Shown: positions 32,371-45,584 of the stretch, piece by piece
How positions within the stretch are numbered: the stretch's first letter is position 1
Layout of the letters: each line of letters opens with the position of its first letter
Assembly (NCBI GenBank): GCA_037976565.1
Contig: CP137683.1
Span: 7,914,321 to 7,978,320 of the forward strand
Reading direction: 5' to 3'
Length of the DNA: 64,000 nt
Source of the DNA: Mesocentrotus franciscanus
Taxonomy: Eukaryota > Echinodermata > Echinoidea > Camarodonta > Strongylocentrotidae
Made by a program: the position numbers and the translations under genes
Notes under the pieces: generated by a model
Databases searched by the model: none
What the model was told of the DNA's origin: nothing
Seen by the model: the letters and a program-made list of their open reading frames with translations, nothing else

Positions 32371-32562
32371 GAATTTTATTCTCTGAAGGCTGTCAATATA
32401 TCAAACCTTTATTCTGTGGTGTCGCAAGAAAGTCTGGAAATGGAGACACAGTTCGTATGGTAACGAAATCCTTAGTCAGAACGACCGGTGGGAATGTAAG
32501 GTGGCACAAACGTGTCTCTTATTATTCGGATGTCATCAACACCGTGAGATGTAGCGTGCCAG
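32371..32562 (+). CDS. Lectin-type secreted protein, exon 2, left copy
   Basis: The acceptor is atattttcag and the donor ccag|gtatgg. It reads (G)ILFSEGCQYIKPLFCGVARK, then SGNGDTVRMVTKSLVRTTGG, then NVRWHKRVSYYSDVINTVRC and SVPG. Three Cys are visible. It is identical in the two copies. I do not recognise this module by name. Confidence 0.7.
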
Positions 32563-33690
32563 GTATGGGTATTTGACTGGTATTGTTGTAGTGTTGAAAC
32601 TTTAGGCCAGATTTCAAGATAAATTTGGACTCTGGTCAAATGATTACTACATTTTTAAAGAATGTTTGTAAGCAATTAGGGAAGTTAGATTATATAGTAG
32701 GACTACATATGAATTGGAGTATAATGTGCGGTTTTGTCACCTAAAAATAAAATAAAATTTACTTATTCTTGTTAAAAGCCACGTGCCCTGCACACCGACT
32801 GCAAAGCCATGCAGCATGAAAGTTTTGTTCATTCATTCAAATATTTGTCCTATTTGGAATATGTGGGAATTTGCAGAGCAACAATATATAAATAATTTGT
32901 GCCCATTGTATATAGGTGTTTTTTGTCATGTCAAAACAAAAGAAATCATGAGGCCGGCAGGAAAAAGGAAGGAGGGGAGGATAAACTACGAATCAAATTG
33001 ATAAGGCCTTATTCAAATTTTTTGAAGTGATTTACTTAAAAAAAACCCTTAACAGGTGTATTTTATTAAAACAACATAATAAAACTCACATACATTTTTG
33101 TTTAGCATAACAACTATAAGACTTTACTCATACTTTGTTATCAATTCAGGTAAATTATACATTTTTCGTTTTCCTTTTTTTTAACAGAGCTGCGTTGATG
33201 TCCAAACGTATTTTAACTTCTTTCAAAAAAATATACCACAACTTTTTTTTTCCTTTCATTTTTCCCCTTTTTTTTCTCAAGTTTATCATTTTATATAAGT
33301 TCCAAAAGGCAATTCTAACAATATCATCAATATTTGTTTCCAAATAGGTTTAAAAAAAAATCATATGTTAAAACCAATATCTACATTATAGACATGTTTT
33401 GACATTTCCATTAATTTTTCAAACACGGGAATGTTCATTTCACATTTCAAAAAAAGCATGAAATAAATCTTCTCTACAGTAACATGTTTCACATATAGCC
33501 TATCGGGATTTCTAAGTCCCCATAAAAACAACATTCTTTTTACAGGAATCAAATTATAAATTGTCTAAAAATTGTTTCAATCTATTTTCCTTTACATTTC
33601 ATCTAATTTCTCTGGAAGATCTTTTTCCAGTTCACATGAAAATCAATTAAGTTTTGTCCAGTATGGTAGCCTTTCATCTCCTATTTCATT

Positions 33691-34290
33691 CCTTGCTTAG
33701 AATATGATAAAATACCTTACTTGACACAAATTGTAATTGTTTTTCTTTTTACGAATTGGTATAGTTGGAGTTTCTAACAAAATAGAATTTTTAAAGTTAT
33801 CAGTCATAACTGTTGGTATTGCATTTTTTAATTTTAAAAAAACAAACAGAGCTGTCGCTTTTGCTTTTTTTTATTTTCAATGGTTGTTATCAATTTTGTC
33901 ATGGATATAAAGTTTCCTTTAATATAAAAGTGATTTACTTTATACTATCCTTTCAATCTTGCCATCACCCTCTGCCCTCGTTGAAAACTACCTTGCTTAG
34001 AATATGATAAAATACCTTACTTGACACAAATTGTAATTGTTTTTCTTTTTACCAATTGGTATAGTTGGAGTTTCTAACAAAATAGAATTTTTAAAGTTAT
34101 CAGTCATAACTGTTGGTATTGCATTTTTTAATTTAAAAAAAACAAACAATGCTGTCGCTTTTGCTTTTTTATTTCCAATGGTTGTTATCAATTTTGTCAT
34201 GGATATAAAGTTTCCTTTAATATAAACGTGATTTACTTTATACTATCCTTTCAATCTTGCCATCACCCTCTGCCCTCGTCGAAAACTACA
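33691..34290. repeat. Two tandem 300-bp units in the intron before the EGF exon
   Basis: The phrase ccttgcttagaatatgataa begins at 33691 and again at 33991, exactly 300 bases apart, and the sequence between is repeated to about 34290. The unit includes the pyrimidine tract that precedes the EGF exon but not the exon itself. The right block has the same duplication at about 48445-49037. Confidence 0.85.
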
Positions 34291-34293
34291 AAG

Positions 34294-34392
34294 ACTGTCT
34301 TTCAATGCCCTGTAGAAATGGTGGCATCTGTCTTGAGACATTAGACGGTTTTGAATGTGTCTGCCCTCAAGAGTTTCACGGTCCAACATGTG
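34294..34392 (+). CDS. EGF-like domain exon, left copy
   Basis: The acceptor is aactacaaag and the donor tgtg|gtaag; the exon is bounded by phase-1 introns, typical of shuffled EGF modules. It reads (D)CLSMPCRNGGICLETLDGFE then CVCPQEFHGPTC(G), with all six Cys in the order C-x4-C-x5-C-x8-C-x-C-x8-C. No calcium-binding consensus is obvious. Confidence 0.9.
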
Positions 34393-35911
34393 GTAAGAAC
34401 CTATACCATTTCATACTCTGCATTTCGTATAAGTCATGTTATTAGTGATAATAGCATGGTAAATTAAGCCGGTTCGTTAATACTGTCTGCGCATGGGCAG
34501 ATGAACATAATAAAAGTCATTTGTACACAAACTGTACAAACCAACTGAGATGACATGCTGCATACGTGTTAATATGGTGGCATTTCATGGCCATTTGTAC
34601 TATTTCAAAATGTGGGTATTTGAAGAACAAAAATATATTGATAATTTTGCCCTTGCTCAGAAAGGTTTGCCTATTGTCATTTTCGCGAAATATTATCAAA
34701 CTTTGCAAAAACTGGAACAATTGGTTCCTTCAAAACGTTCCTTAATTCGCGAGAAAAGTACAATTTTCCGTGCATTTTGACATTATAAAATGCCACCATA
34801 TGTTCATGAAAGTTATGCACAGACGGAACAAAGTATTATCATCGGATGTCGGTCTATTAGGATGTTGTAAAATTCCGTATCAGACATCAGACTCCAAGAA
34901 ATAACTTTATTTATTCTGAGAGATATATTTTATTCTTGCCCATTAATTTATAACATTCCTCACCAAAGTGTATGAGAGAGGCATAAAGCAATAATAATGT
35001 GCAGTTTGTCAGCACGACAAGGACATTGCCATTTTCCTGATAACATGACGTACTATGTGAAGTCGTTTATCAAGTAAATGTACTCAAATTTGTGGATGCT
35101 TCCTTCCCAGGTGTGTGTGGTGAAGCATTTCATTAACCTGCTATTATCCTTTGTACTACAATCGCCAGAACGCAAATTGCAGAAATAAGTTAATGCTCTT
35201 ATGGGATGAAGGTTTCTCATGTAAATGAAATAGATTTGTCAACTACTATATTTTATTATTTGTAAATGAATAACGGTTACAATTGTTCCCATGTTATATA
35301 TTTTCCAGCAAATATAATTTTATCTTCTCAGCTATGATCTTTCCTCATTAAAAATTAAAGGTTTTGTTATTGATTTAAAAAGTCTTTCCAACGAAAGCTT
35401 GGTGCATAGTACATGTACAACTTCATCTGGTACGTCACATTTTCAAGAAAATGGCTGCGCCCATGTCATGCTAAAAGGCATCGCATCATGCCAAGAACAT
35501 CTTTATTTATATATAAATGTATCTCTTGTACACTTTCGCAAGGAATATTGTGCATCAAAGGGCAGGATTACATGTCATTTTCAGAATACCTACACTTATT
35601 ATTTAAGGTGCGGTTTCCTTTAACTGTAGCCATGTTATATCAATGTATTGAGATTTTCTGTGAAGGAAAATATTAACTTTGCTTAGTAATAAACGCTTAT
35701 ACTTATGAAGAAATAACAATATTAAAAAGGATTAAGTAAATTTGTTTAAACGTTGTCAGTTATTAAATGTGTTTCGTTCCTCAAGTTTAAAAATGACAAA
35801 AAATTAAAATAGGCGGGTTTTTGTTTATGGAAGATCTCGTTATTAGTTTGTTTATACTTTGCTTTATTGTTTATTGTTTATTTTGTTAATACATATCATA
35901 TACATTTATAG

Positions 35912-36151
35912 CAGCCTCAAGTCCTTGCCCACCTCAGTGGCACTTCTTCAACCACAGTTGTTACCAGTATATTCCCATTTTGCAATCCTTTGAAGGAGCA
36001 CGTTTTGCATGCGAGAATAAATACATCCTAGACAGCATACCAGCCAATTTGGTGTCGGTCCACAGTGAGGAAGAAAATGAATTCATCTATTTTTTGTTGC
36101 TCTCAGAGATAAGTATAAACGACACTTTACAGTCTATTCAGTTGAAATCAG
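35912..36151 (+). CDS. C-type lectin domain, N-terminal half exon, left copy
   Basis: The acceptor is catttatag at 35910-35911. It reads CPPQWHFFNHSCYQYI, then SFEGARFACENKY, then ANLVSVHSEEENEFIYFLLL. 'C...W....CY', 'A...C', and 'ANLVSVHSEEEN.FI' are classic C-type lectin signatures. A sequon (NHS) is present. The donor is uncertain: gtgttt at 36152 or a weak gtataa upstream near 36115; both keep phase 1. Confidence 0.85.
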
Positions 36152-36289
36152 GTGTTTTCCAAAAGTGTCTTTATTCTAATTCCACACGATACGTCATTTG
36201 CTGAAACATGGACGTGTCAGCGACTTGCGCGGTCTGTGTCGCACCAATTGAGAGTGATATCGTACGAAAATGAATGCAAAATAAACAGT

Positions 36290-36480
36290 ACACACCATAG
36301 CATTTTGAGAGAGATAGTTGTGACACGCACACACGCACGCGATCAAACGTTAATTCATAGAGCTATAAATAGTTCCCTCCCATAGAGATTGTAAGTGGGA
36401 GGTAACTATTTGGAGACCTTTGATTGCGTAGGTTTGCGCATGTCACAACTATCTCTCTCGCAATACCTTATGGTACACGC
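36290..36480. repeat. Imperfect inverted-repeat element (hairpin MITE), left copy
   Basis: gagagagatagttgtgacac (36307-) pairs with gtgacaagttgtgatagag-type sequence at 36441-36459 (tgtcacaactatctctctc), and aatagttccctcccat pairs with gtgggaggtaactatt. The arms run about 70 bases. It lies in the intron between the two lectin-domain exons. The right copy is near 51050-51240. Confidence 0.6.
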
Positions 36481-37194
36481 TATAAAGATATTGATTGGTA
36501 GGATGCGTAATATAACATTTTTGGACCGCCAACGGGAGTTATATTTTCCCAATGGGTTATATTAATTATTAATATAAAATGAAGGATAATTGCGATCTCA
36601 GACCTAACGATCGTGGCAATCGATATCACGTGACGAGCTGTGGACCAATAAACTTTGTATCTGTAATAGCTATCAAATATATTGCGTCAAAAACGGACGC
36701 ATGCAGTCATTATTCATAGGCTTGAAAAGCGTATTTAATAAGGAAATAATTTTGTTTTAAATCAAGTGCAACATTCGTATAATAACTACATGTACCTTCG
36801 TAAAAATGATGTGAGTTGTAACTTTTTTATGACCATTTCCTGACGAATCTGCCCAGGGTGGAAAATGTTCGGATTACGCAAAACGTACGTCATTGTCATA
36901 TTTGCTCATTTCAATAGGTGAAGCACAAGGGCTATTATTAATTGAAATTGTTTTTAGTTTTATTTTTTCGGAAGTAGTTTCCATCGTGTTATTCCATAAA
37001 TACTGAATGCTTCTTCAATTTAACAAAAATATGAACCAACCAATTCAAAATTTATGGCCATGCATACTTTGACAATAAATGAAATCAAGGGTGTACTGTT
37101 TATTCCCCTTTTTTCTTCCTTTTCCTTCTATAAGGCGGATTTCCGTTTTGATAGTGTACCTGCTCGTGTAAAAATAGGCCTGAAAAGTTAACAG

Positions 37195-37511
37195 TAGTCT
37201 CTCTCTCTCTCTCTCTCTTGATATATCACGCTCATTCCTATGGATTTTCCTTTCACTATGGATTGGCCTGTACAGTAACGACACTCACAACGAACCGTGG
37301 GCCTGGACCGATTGGACTCCCGTCGATTACACTAATTTTGCACCCGGCGAACTGGACTTCAAGAAGCTAGGAACTGTGTGTTTATCTCTATCATGCTTAC
37401 GGTCAAGACCCGGTTGATGAATCCTTTAGACGTTGGTACATCAGTGACTGTAAAGACTTTACTGCGTTTTATTTTTGCAAGGCGACCCTCGGTCAAATTG
37501 AATCGAATTGA
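37195..37511 (+). pseudogene. C-type lectin domain, C-terminal half exon, left copy (frame broken)
   Basis: This is the same exon as 51949-52268 but three bases shorter: one T is missing in the run before WIGLYSNDT and two G are missing after KLGT. From the only nearby acceptor (taacag) the frame is lost before WIGL and meets a TAG at the end of the shifted segment. Because both changes are in short runs, and the right copy is open, sequencing or assembly error is as likely as a real allele. Confidence 0.7.
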
Positions 37512-37790
37512 ATTTTATTTCTTCTGCAACATACTACTCAAATTACATTTCAGCAAAATAACATAAACAAAATACATGTGTAACAATTTTTGATATATAA
37601 TATAATAATAATCGAAATGTAGCTGATAACACACTACCAAGAATTATCCATTGAAAAATCTGCAGAAGAAGCGCTATCACAGTAAGTGCTTGCTTGATAG
37701 CGTGATAGCCTTGTGGGGAGGGTAGGCTGCATGATTGAACAAAAATAACAAAAACTGGTGATGGTGATGATGTTGATGATAATGTCAATT
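37490..37790 (-). mobile_element. LINE 3' tail overlapping the lectin stop codon, left copy
   Basis: The segment from caaattgaatcgaattgaat through gaagaagcgctatcacagta and tgcttgcttgatagcgtgat to gatggtgatgatgttgatg resembles, in the same order, the 3' end of the LINE at 42100-42580. The stop codon of the lectin frame (37509-37511) lies inside this tail. The right copy is at about 52247-52550. Confidence 0.55.
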
Positions 37791-40428
37791 AGTTTGGGCA
37801 ATTGGTCCTACACATCATTGGTCGATCATATTGATAGCGGTCATACGCATGTATTAATAGTCCAACGCGGGCTCTGTAGATATAGGGCTATGGTTTTGGT
37901 TATGTATAATGATGTCAATTTATTGATAGTTGTTCTGTATTAGCCGTGGCAAATGTAGCATTATCAGCCTAATGGCAGGCGGAGATCGGCCCTGTATTGT
38001 AGAGGGGATTCTATTAATAAGGCCCTCTAGCGTTCTAAAGTGGAAAGTCTTGTTGTTGTTTAATAGTGGAATATGCACGTCGTGTATTACCGCTGGCCTG
38101 AAACACCAAATAGGATTCCTGCCGACACATATTAATTTTGAAGAGCAACAATCAATGTATCATTTCGTTCATTATTTGACCAAATATGACGTATTTGTGC
38201 AAAGTTATGTTGCTTCAAAGAAGAGTTATTGAAAAAAAAAAGATTTTGCATGCCCTCAAACTTTGCTGGATCCTGACCCATATTAAACATGGATTAAATA
38301 AATGTTATGTGCACTGGAAAGCCAATATTGTGGCGCAAATTTTGACACAAATTTATTTGGGCTCAAAAATAAAACTATGTGTCAAATTTTGAGTCAAAGT
38401 TGGTGCTAAATCCGAAAAATTATTAGAATGAGGTACGATAAAGCTGCATGCTGTGTCACGTGACATCCGCACAAATGTGAAATTTGCTTTTCACGTACGG
38501 AGACGAATTGTTGTATGTATGATGATAATAGTAATATAAATATATACTTATCGATCTGAAACAAAGCTACTAGAACAGTATGATTTGTAATTGTATGTAT
38601 ATGTATGTTTGTGTGTGATTATTTTGTGTTTTAAATGTAATGGATATTTATGTGGCACTGTTTGTGATACACGCATTGTTTATGACTAGACATATATGAT
38701 GTAATAAAATTGTGTCAAAAACGTGGAAATTGAATTATTTACAGGATTCTTATAATGAATATTCTTAAATATTAGGTAACTCCAGATATTTACTATGATA
38801 TTGCAAAAACAGAGCCCAAAAAAGTGATAAAATGAAGGAGATATCGTCGTTTGAAAATGTGCCTTCTCGGAGAGCTCTACGGTAGGGGTCAAACCGGTCC
38901 GAGTACGCCGTATTAATAGAACATACGTGTTTTTGCACGCCTGCTATTAGGCTGTTATGGTAGAGGGTGGCATTCATTGTTCCTACACGCACCATTGGTC
39001 CTACGCAATAAGAGTCCTCCGTAAGCCTACTTGAGTTCGGATTAAGTTTCTAACATAATACCCAAAAATACCCCAGTCATAATATCGACACGGACATTAG
39101 GCTCGTAACATACCAAAGAAATCAAAATAACATTGACCCAAATGGCCCAAAATCGGTCGGTTTTAAATCCGTAGTAATGTGGCAACGAATATTATGGACG
39201 TGATGAACGGATTATGGTAGAGGAGGGTTGATTGGTCCTATACATCACCGGTCTGTAGCGGTCCTGCGCATTAATAGACCTAGTCAGGTTATTATGCTTT
39301 AGAGCGCGGTTTAAGGTGCCCTTCTCATACTCAACTGTTTTTGTTTAAATAGTTTAGGTCTACCCCGAATGATCAAAACTTGGGCGGTTTGGATCGGATC
39401 AGAGTGGAGTCTGTTTGTCGGTGTGGCCAAAGTAAAGTAATAATAACGTATAATACGAAGAATATTTTTGAGAGTCCTTTGTGAAAACGAAACAGCTTCA
39501 ATAAAGGTACATTTCACCGAATGACACACACGTTCTCACACACACAAAATGCACCCATATGCACACCCACCCACATTCTTGTCAATTGTCATAAAATCAA
39601 TGCCTAAATACTACATCTTTTAGTTATTGCCCTGAAATCTTAAATGTAATTAACAAAATACTTTTCTTTGTTGTCAGTTAAACTTATATTATATTCAGCT
39701 CATGCATATACATACATGCATCTCCTCGCGTGTTCTGTGAAGGGTGTTTTCATAAGTAGAGTAAAAGAAGATATTTGAAGAAAGAAAAAAACAATTACAC
39801 CACAAACGTAACAACTAGAGCCGGTCTCCCACCTTGAAATATATGTTACATGATTTTAGTTGAAATAACTTTCAGTTATCATGTTCGGAGACAGGCTAAA
39901 TAGAAAATTCGCAGGAAGTACGACTACAACATTAAAAAAAGGTTGACCTAGCAATTTGCCTGACTAACTGGTAAATTACAAATTTCTTGTACAAATATAC
40001 AAATGACGCTTAAAAGTCTAATCGGCCATTTCAATACACTGATTGTTTAAACATTAGAAATGTCTTATACTTTTAAATCCTCAGATCTCCCGGTTGTATG
40101 CGTTGTAATCAATGCGTAAGATGATGATTCTAGAATACACTTAATATTAACATATATATGGTTGAAATACTGTTAAAACAACTCATTAAATGTTGCCATG
40201 AACTCGCAAAAATCCTCCTTTTGTGGTAGAATTTGTGAACTGGTTTCGAATAACCTGAACACTTCTTGTAAGAAAAGTACACTATGCTTAGTTACCATAC
40301 ATGGGTTTGAGTCAACTTTGCGAGGAAATACTTCAAACGTGTAGCATTAAGACAGAGCCATTGGTGAATGATACACAATACTTTAAACGTATCCAATGTT
40401 TCAAAAATACTTTAAAAATGCACCTTTA

Positions 40429-41186
40429 AAGTTCAAGTCCACTCCGAAAATAACTTGCCTTTAGTAGAAGCAGAAAATCAGACAAACCAATCAAAAAAAT
40501 TTGAGCAAAATCGGATAATAAAAAAAGTTATGGATTTTTGAAAAACTATGTAAAACTAAAAAAAACAATGGAAATCACTACACAAAATTTGGTTATCAGT
40601 TTGTGACGTCATGTCCTCACTATTTGTCAATTGCTTAATTAGTTTAATCCCATTAATTTCCCTTTTTATCGCCCAAAACTTGATTTCCCCATGCCTTTGC
40701 CCAGGTTATATGATTTGTATCATATTGCTTGCATGACATTTCACAAAATTTGTTATGAACTTTGAAGAATTTATACTATTTTCTGAATATTGCATATTCA
40801 TAATTATTGATTTTTATATAAATAGTTTATCAAAATTCACATTTTTTATGATTTAACTGGAAGAAAAATTACTCTATATTAGTGCATCCACACAAAACAT
40901 ATTACTATCAATCTAACTTGGATGCTTGTGTGAAGAAATAAGATTGGGGGAAATAGGAAATTTATATTATCAATATAAAGAAAATAATTAGTGGATAGTG
41001 AGGACACGACGTCACAGACTCATGAGTGAGTTGCCAATTTGTGTAGTGATTTTCAAAGTTTTCATGACATTAAAATATCATAACTTTCTTATTAGTTATC
41101 CGATTTTGCTCAAACTTTTTTTGATTGGTTTGCCTGATTTTCTGGCTCTATTGAAAGTAAGTTATTTTTGGAGTGGACTTGCCCTT
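40429..41186. mobile_element. Tc1/mariner-like MITE with long inverted arms and TA target duplication, left copy
   Basis: The left end aagttcaagtccactccgaa and the right end ttggagtggacttgcccttt are inverted repeats that continue imperfectly for about 200 bases (e.g. gtgacgtcatgtcctcact against agtgaggacacgacgtcac). TA flanks both sides (40427-40428, 41187-41188). No transposase is seen in the ~340-base centre. Confidence 0.8.
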
Positions 41187-42099
41187 TAGATCACAAGAAT
41201 GTCAGTAGCGAAATTACTTATTAAGACAATATGAGGTATCATTTGTCCTTTAATTTTTCGATAAAATTAACCCAAATCTTTAACATACCGGTATCGGGTA
41301 TTACCTAGTGCAATCATTACAAATCTGCCATATTTCTAAGAATGAATTTTTAAAAAAGTAGAAAAAAATCTGTCTTCTCAAAGAGAATGTTACACACTTT
41401 TAACACATTAGTCTGGGCTTTTAATTCATGTGGATTTTCCCATATAAAATAAACACCCCAAAAAAGTGTGGAAAGTCAAGTTTGTTTGATTATATCTCTC
41501 TTGTCATGGCATAAACATCGCTGAAAAATGTAGTCATGGAATGTGCAATACATCAGACTAATGGGGTAACGTCGAAAATGAAAAGTTGCAAATTACACTG
41601 GTAACCTTGTATTGCTATGCAGTGCACTAGACAGCAGCCCTACACTTCAAAGAATGAAGAATGCACAACCAATCAAATGCATTGCCTTTATTAACTTCCC
41701 ACTTTTGACCTCGCCCTTTACCTTGATGTACTGCATATTCTATAATAAAAGTCGTAACAAATATGGTATCATTTAAAGGGGAATAAACAGACTTTCTGAT
41801 ACTAAACATAGCGATGATTAATCCTCAACAAGATAGATATAATGCTAAATATATTACTCATTGCGGATGTAGTATCGAAAATAATCAATCAAACAGGGTT
41901 TAGATGATTTCCAATTTGTATGCATAATTTTGGGAATACTTTGCGGTATTTAGTGTAATACCGTTTGTTATACTTTTTTAATTTGAAGGGACACATTTAT
42001 CTGCGATTCATGAACATAGATTTATATTTGAATTTGTATTTGTCTTTGTGTTTGTATATGTATTTATTAGGAAAACTTCATCCACATGGTACATGAATA

Positions 42100-45000
42100 T
42101 TGCATGATATCATTTGATTTGATTTTTGATTTGATTTGATTTTCTTCTGCATTCATGTAAGTACACAGTTTTTCGATAACAATAATAATATGAAGTACAA
42201 TAAGACATTTAGTATCTTTCTGACAATTAATCATAAATAACCAAATATATGTATATAAAAATTGATATTTTCAAAAACGAAATGATAAACTGCCATAGAT
42301 ACTAAATTTCCTCAAACATTATAAAATATTATAAAAATATTTGCGGAAGAAGGACTGTCATTGTAAGCAGTTTGCTTGATAATATGACAGCCCCAGAAAA
42401 AACTCATGAAATAGATTAACACATTTATTAAGCAGAACGGATAGGTTATTTTAAATACAAACTTTGATGATGGTGATATTGACAATGCAGATGAGGATGA
42501 TGATGAGGATGATGATGAGGATGATGATGAAGATGATGATGACGATGATGATAATGATGATGAAAGAAGAGATGACATTATGATAAAGACTGAAGAGTTG
42601 ACACAGAAATTTTATCTTGAATATTTTGATAACAACATCTTTTTAACATTGGCTTTAAATGAGTAGAGGGAGCAACATGATTTAATAGATTCTGGGAGAG
42701 AGTTCCATAGGTCAGGACCATGGTGTCTTATGGATCTATGGGCAATAAGTAATTTCGGGTTTACTAGATGAAAATTTGAGGAATTACGGGTAGGGTAAGA
42801 GTGAATGGTTTTATTCATAGTGTAAAAGTTGTGAAATGAAAGAGGCAGCATATTATTTAAATACTTAAACATGATCAGTAAACTTTGTAGCGAATTTATG
42901 TCGAATACTGTTAGGGTTTTCAGTTTGTAAAATATTGGACCTGTGTGAGATAAATATGGTGAACCAGTACATATACGAAGGGCTTTCTTTGCAACAAATA
43001 AATAGAGTTGATTTTAGTTTTGGCGCTGTGGCCCATAATAAGTTGCAATATATATATACGGTAATATCAATGAATTATAAAGCATAACAAGCGTATAACT
43101 TGGGATTAATTTCTTCATTTTATATAATAAACCAACATTCCTAGAAATTGAAGTCGTGATATGACGTATATGTTCATTCCAATTCAGATTTTCGTCGATA
43201 ATGACACCCAAAAATGTTGTTGTTCTCTTTCTTTCGAGAGGGATATTATCGATAATTATGTTGTAAGGAAAGTCAATGACATGATGATTTGCGTGCTTGA
43301 AATACATGAAATTTGTTTTATCGATATTAAGGGATAACTTATTGCATTGAAACCATAGCGATAATTTTGGTAACTCATTATTAATTGTATTTACTAAGGT
43401 GTTTAAATTATGATGTGAACAGCAGATGTTCGTGTCATCGGCAAATAACACAAATGATAAAGGTGTTGTATTGGTTAAATCATTAATATATAAAAAAAAG
43501 CAAAGGGCCTAAAATTGATCCTTGAGAAACTCCACATTTGGTAGGCAAGAAATTAGACAAAACATCATATACTACATATTGTTTTCTGTTAGATAAATAG
43601 CTCTCAAACCATGACAGTGCAACTCCACGAATTCCATAACAGTAAAGTTTTTTCAGTAAAATTTGGTGGTCCAGTGTATCAAAGGCTTTTGATAGATCCA
43701 TAAATACTCCTATTACATGTTCTTTATTGGCCATAGCATTCGTTATTTTATCATATAATTGTACTAAAGCTTGGTCGGTTGAATGTCCTTTTCTGAAACC
43801 ATATTGATTTAGATTTAGGAAATGAAAAGTATCTAGAAACTTATAGAGCCTATTGTAAATAATCTTTTCTAGGATTTTGATATGGGAAGAATAGAGATAG
43901 GCCTGTAATTACTAATTTCGTGAGGATTTTCTTTTTAAACAGTATTTCCTTAGCAATTTTCAAGGAATAGGACATTTCCGGTATTAATTGATATATTAAA
44001 AATGTGATTTAAAGGACAAGCGATAAAGTGTATGACTTGTTTAAGAAGGAAAGAACTAATTCTTCGTGACCCTGTGATTTACTTAATTTGAGATTTTTTG
44101 TTATTTCGGTTATTTCGTTAGGATCAGTGGGATTAAAAACAGTGATGCATTTGAGGGTTCAGGAAGAAATGTAGTAAAATTTTCGTTCGGTGTATTAAGT
44201 TTGTTTGCTTAATTAGGTCCTATGTTTACAAAATAGGAATTAAAGGTATCGGCTACATCTTCAGACTTTATAACTGTATCATCTATTGTAAAATTATCAT
44301 TTGGCAATTTTTTATTTTTATTTCCAATCAAATCATTAATAATCCCCCAGGTAGATTTCATATTTGATTTCACTCTATTAAGTTTGTCGGAATAGTAAAT
44401 TTTACGAGAATTTCGAATTATGTTAGATAATTTATTTCGGTATGTTTTATATTTGTTTTTGTTATGAATAGTTGAGTTCGTTAGATAAGCCTTATACAGT
44501 TTATTCCTTGTGTGTATCGATTGTAGAATTGCTTTTGTTATCCATGGCATTTTACCACGCTTATTTTTCTTTTCGCAGACACTAGAGGAAAATTTTTGTC
44601 ATAATATATCTGTAATTTAGTATTAAAAGTTTCGTATGCTATATCTGCATTTGATTCATTAAAGACGTCCAACCATTCTTCTGTTGCTAGATCACTTTTG
44701 AATGATTCAATAATTTGTGGTGTTTCTTTTCTGTACATGTTTGATTTAGCTGACTTTTTCATTGTGATTTCATTATTACATATTCAAAAAATTGGCAAAT
44801 GATCAGATATATCAGAATCTATTAATCCACTGGTAATGTATATAAGAGTTGAAGATTGACCGTCAATTCTGGTTGGTTTATTTATATGTGGATAACAACT
44901 ATTAGAATAGGTAATGTGAAGAAGTGTATCATGCAGGCTACTATGAGATAAAAGGTTAATGTTTAAGTCGCCCATTAAATATAAGTGTTTACCTTCCCCT

Positions 45001-45430
45001 GTAAGAGAGTGAAGGCATTTATCTAGATCTTCACAAAATAAATTTGTATGACTATGAGGGGGTCTATAGATTAGTCCGACGATATTTGTTGTTGTTTGGA
45101 TTAATGATTTCTAAGAATAATGATTCACTTTGTTTTAACGATATTTCTTTTCGGATTTTAAATTATAAATGTTCATTGACATAAAACGCGACACCCCCTC
45201 CTCTTATTGCTTCGCGATCTAGTCTAATCAATGTATAATTTTGCAAGTTAAATAAGTTAGGCGAAGTGTTATGAAGCCAGGTTTCAGTGACACCAATAAT
45301 AGAAAAGGGAAAATTATTTATAGTATGCAGCAATGTTTGCAGAGAATCAAAATTTTTGCTTAAACTTCTAGCATTTACGTGAAGTAAACTAAATTTATGT
45401 TGTGTTTTGAAAACTTGAAGTAAATTCATC
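42100..45430 (-). mobile_element. APE-type LINE (CR1/L2-group), near full length, left copy
   Basis: Read on the minus strand from 45429: endonuclease (MNLLQVF, then LLHVNARSLSKNF, IIGVTETWL, GGGVAFYVNEHL; MGDLNINLLSHSSLHD; SDISDHLPIF), a linker rich in Lys/Asn (44209-44762), then reverse transcriptase with DLSKAFDTLDHQILLKKLYC, CGVSQGSILGPLLF and FADDTNICCSHHN, and a C-terminal part with HHGPDLWNSLPESIKSCCSL. The 3' end has a (GAT)n run (42465-42575) and a (TTTGA)n tail near 42100-42140. Frame breaks separate the pieces. Confidence 0.85.
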
Positions 45431-45584
45431 AGTTGTGTAATAGTTACTATTGAAAATGGGTACCAGTTCTAAATCATTATCCATGAACATTGATTATTAC
45501 TACCAATTTATTTTGATTAAAGGTATAATAACTGGTTTGCATGTAAAGTTTCTGTGTCGTACTAGTATGGTGGTGGTAGTGATC

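Larger units (their letters stand above)
31326..45584. repeat. Left copy of a 14.3-kb duplicated block
   Basis: This is collinear and almost identical to 46085-60381. It begins at tgaacagatttaccagttag and stops at the first N of the gap. Differences from the right copy are mostly one- to few-base indels, many in homopolymers. Confidence 0.95.

Noticed and set aside
42312..42578. Poly-serine open frame on the minus strand (and its twin at 57110-57358)
   Set aside because: It is the translation of a (GAT)n microsatellite in the LINE 3' region, not a protein gene.
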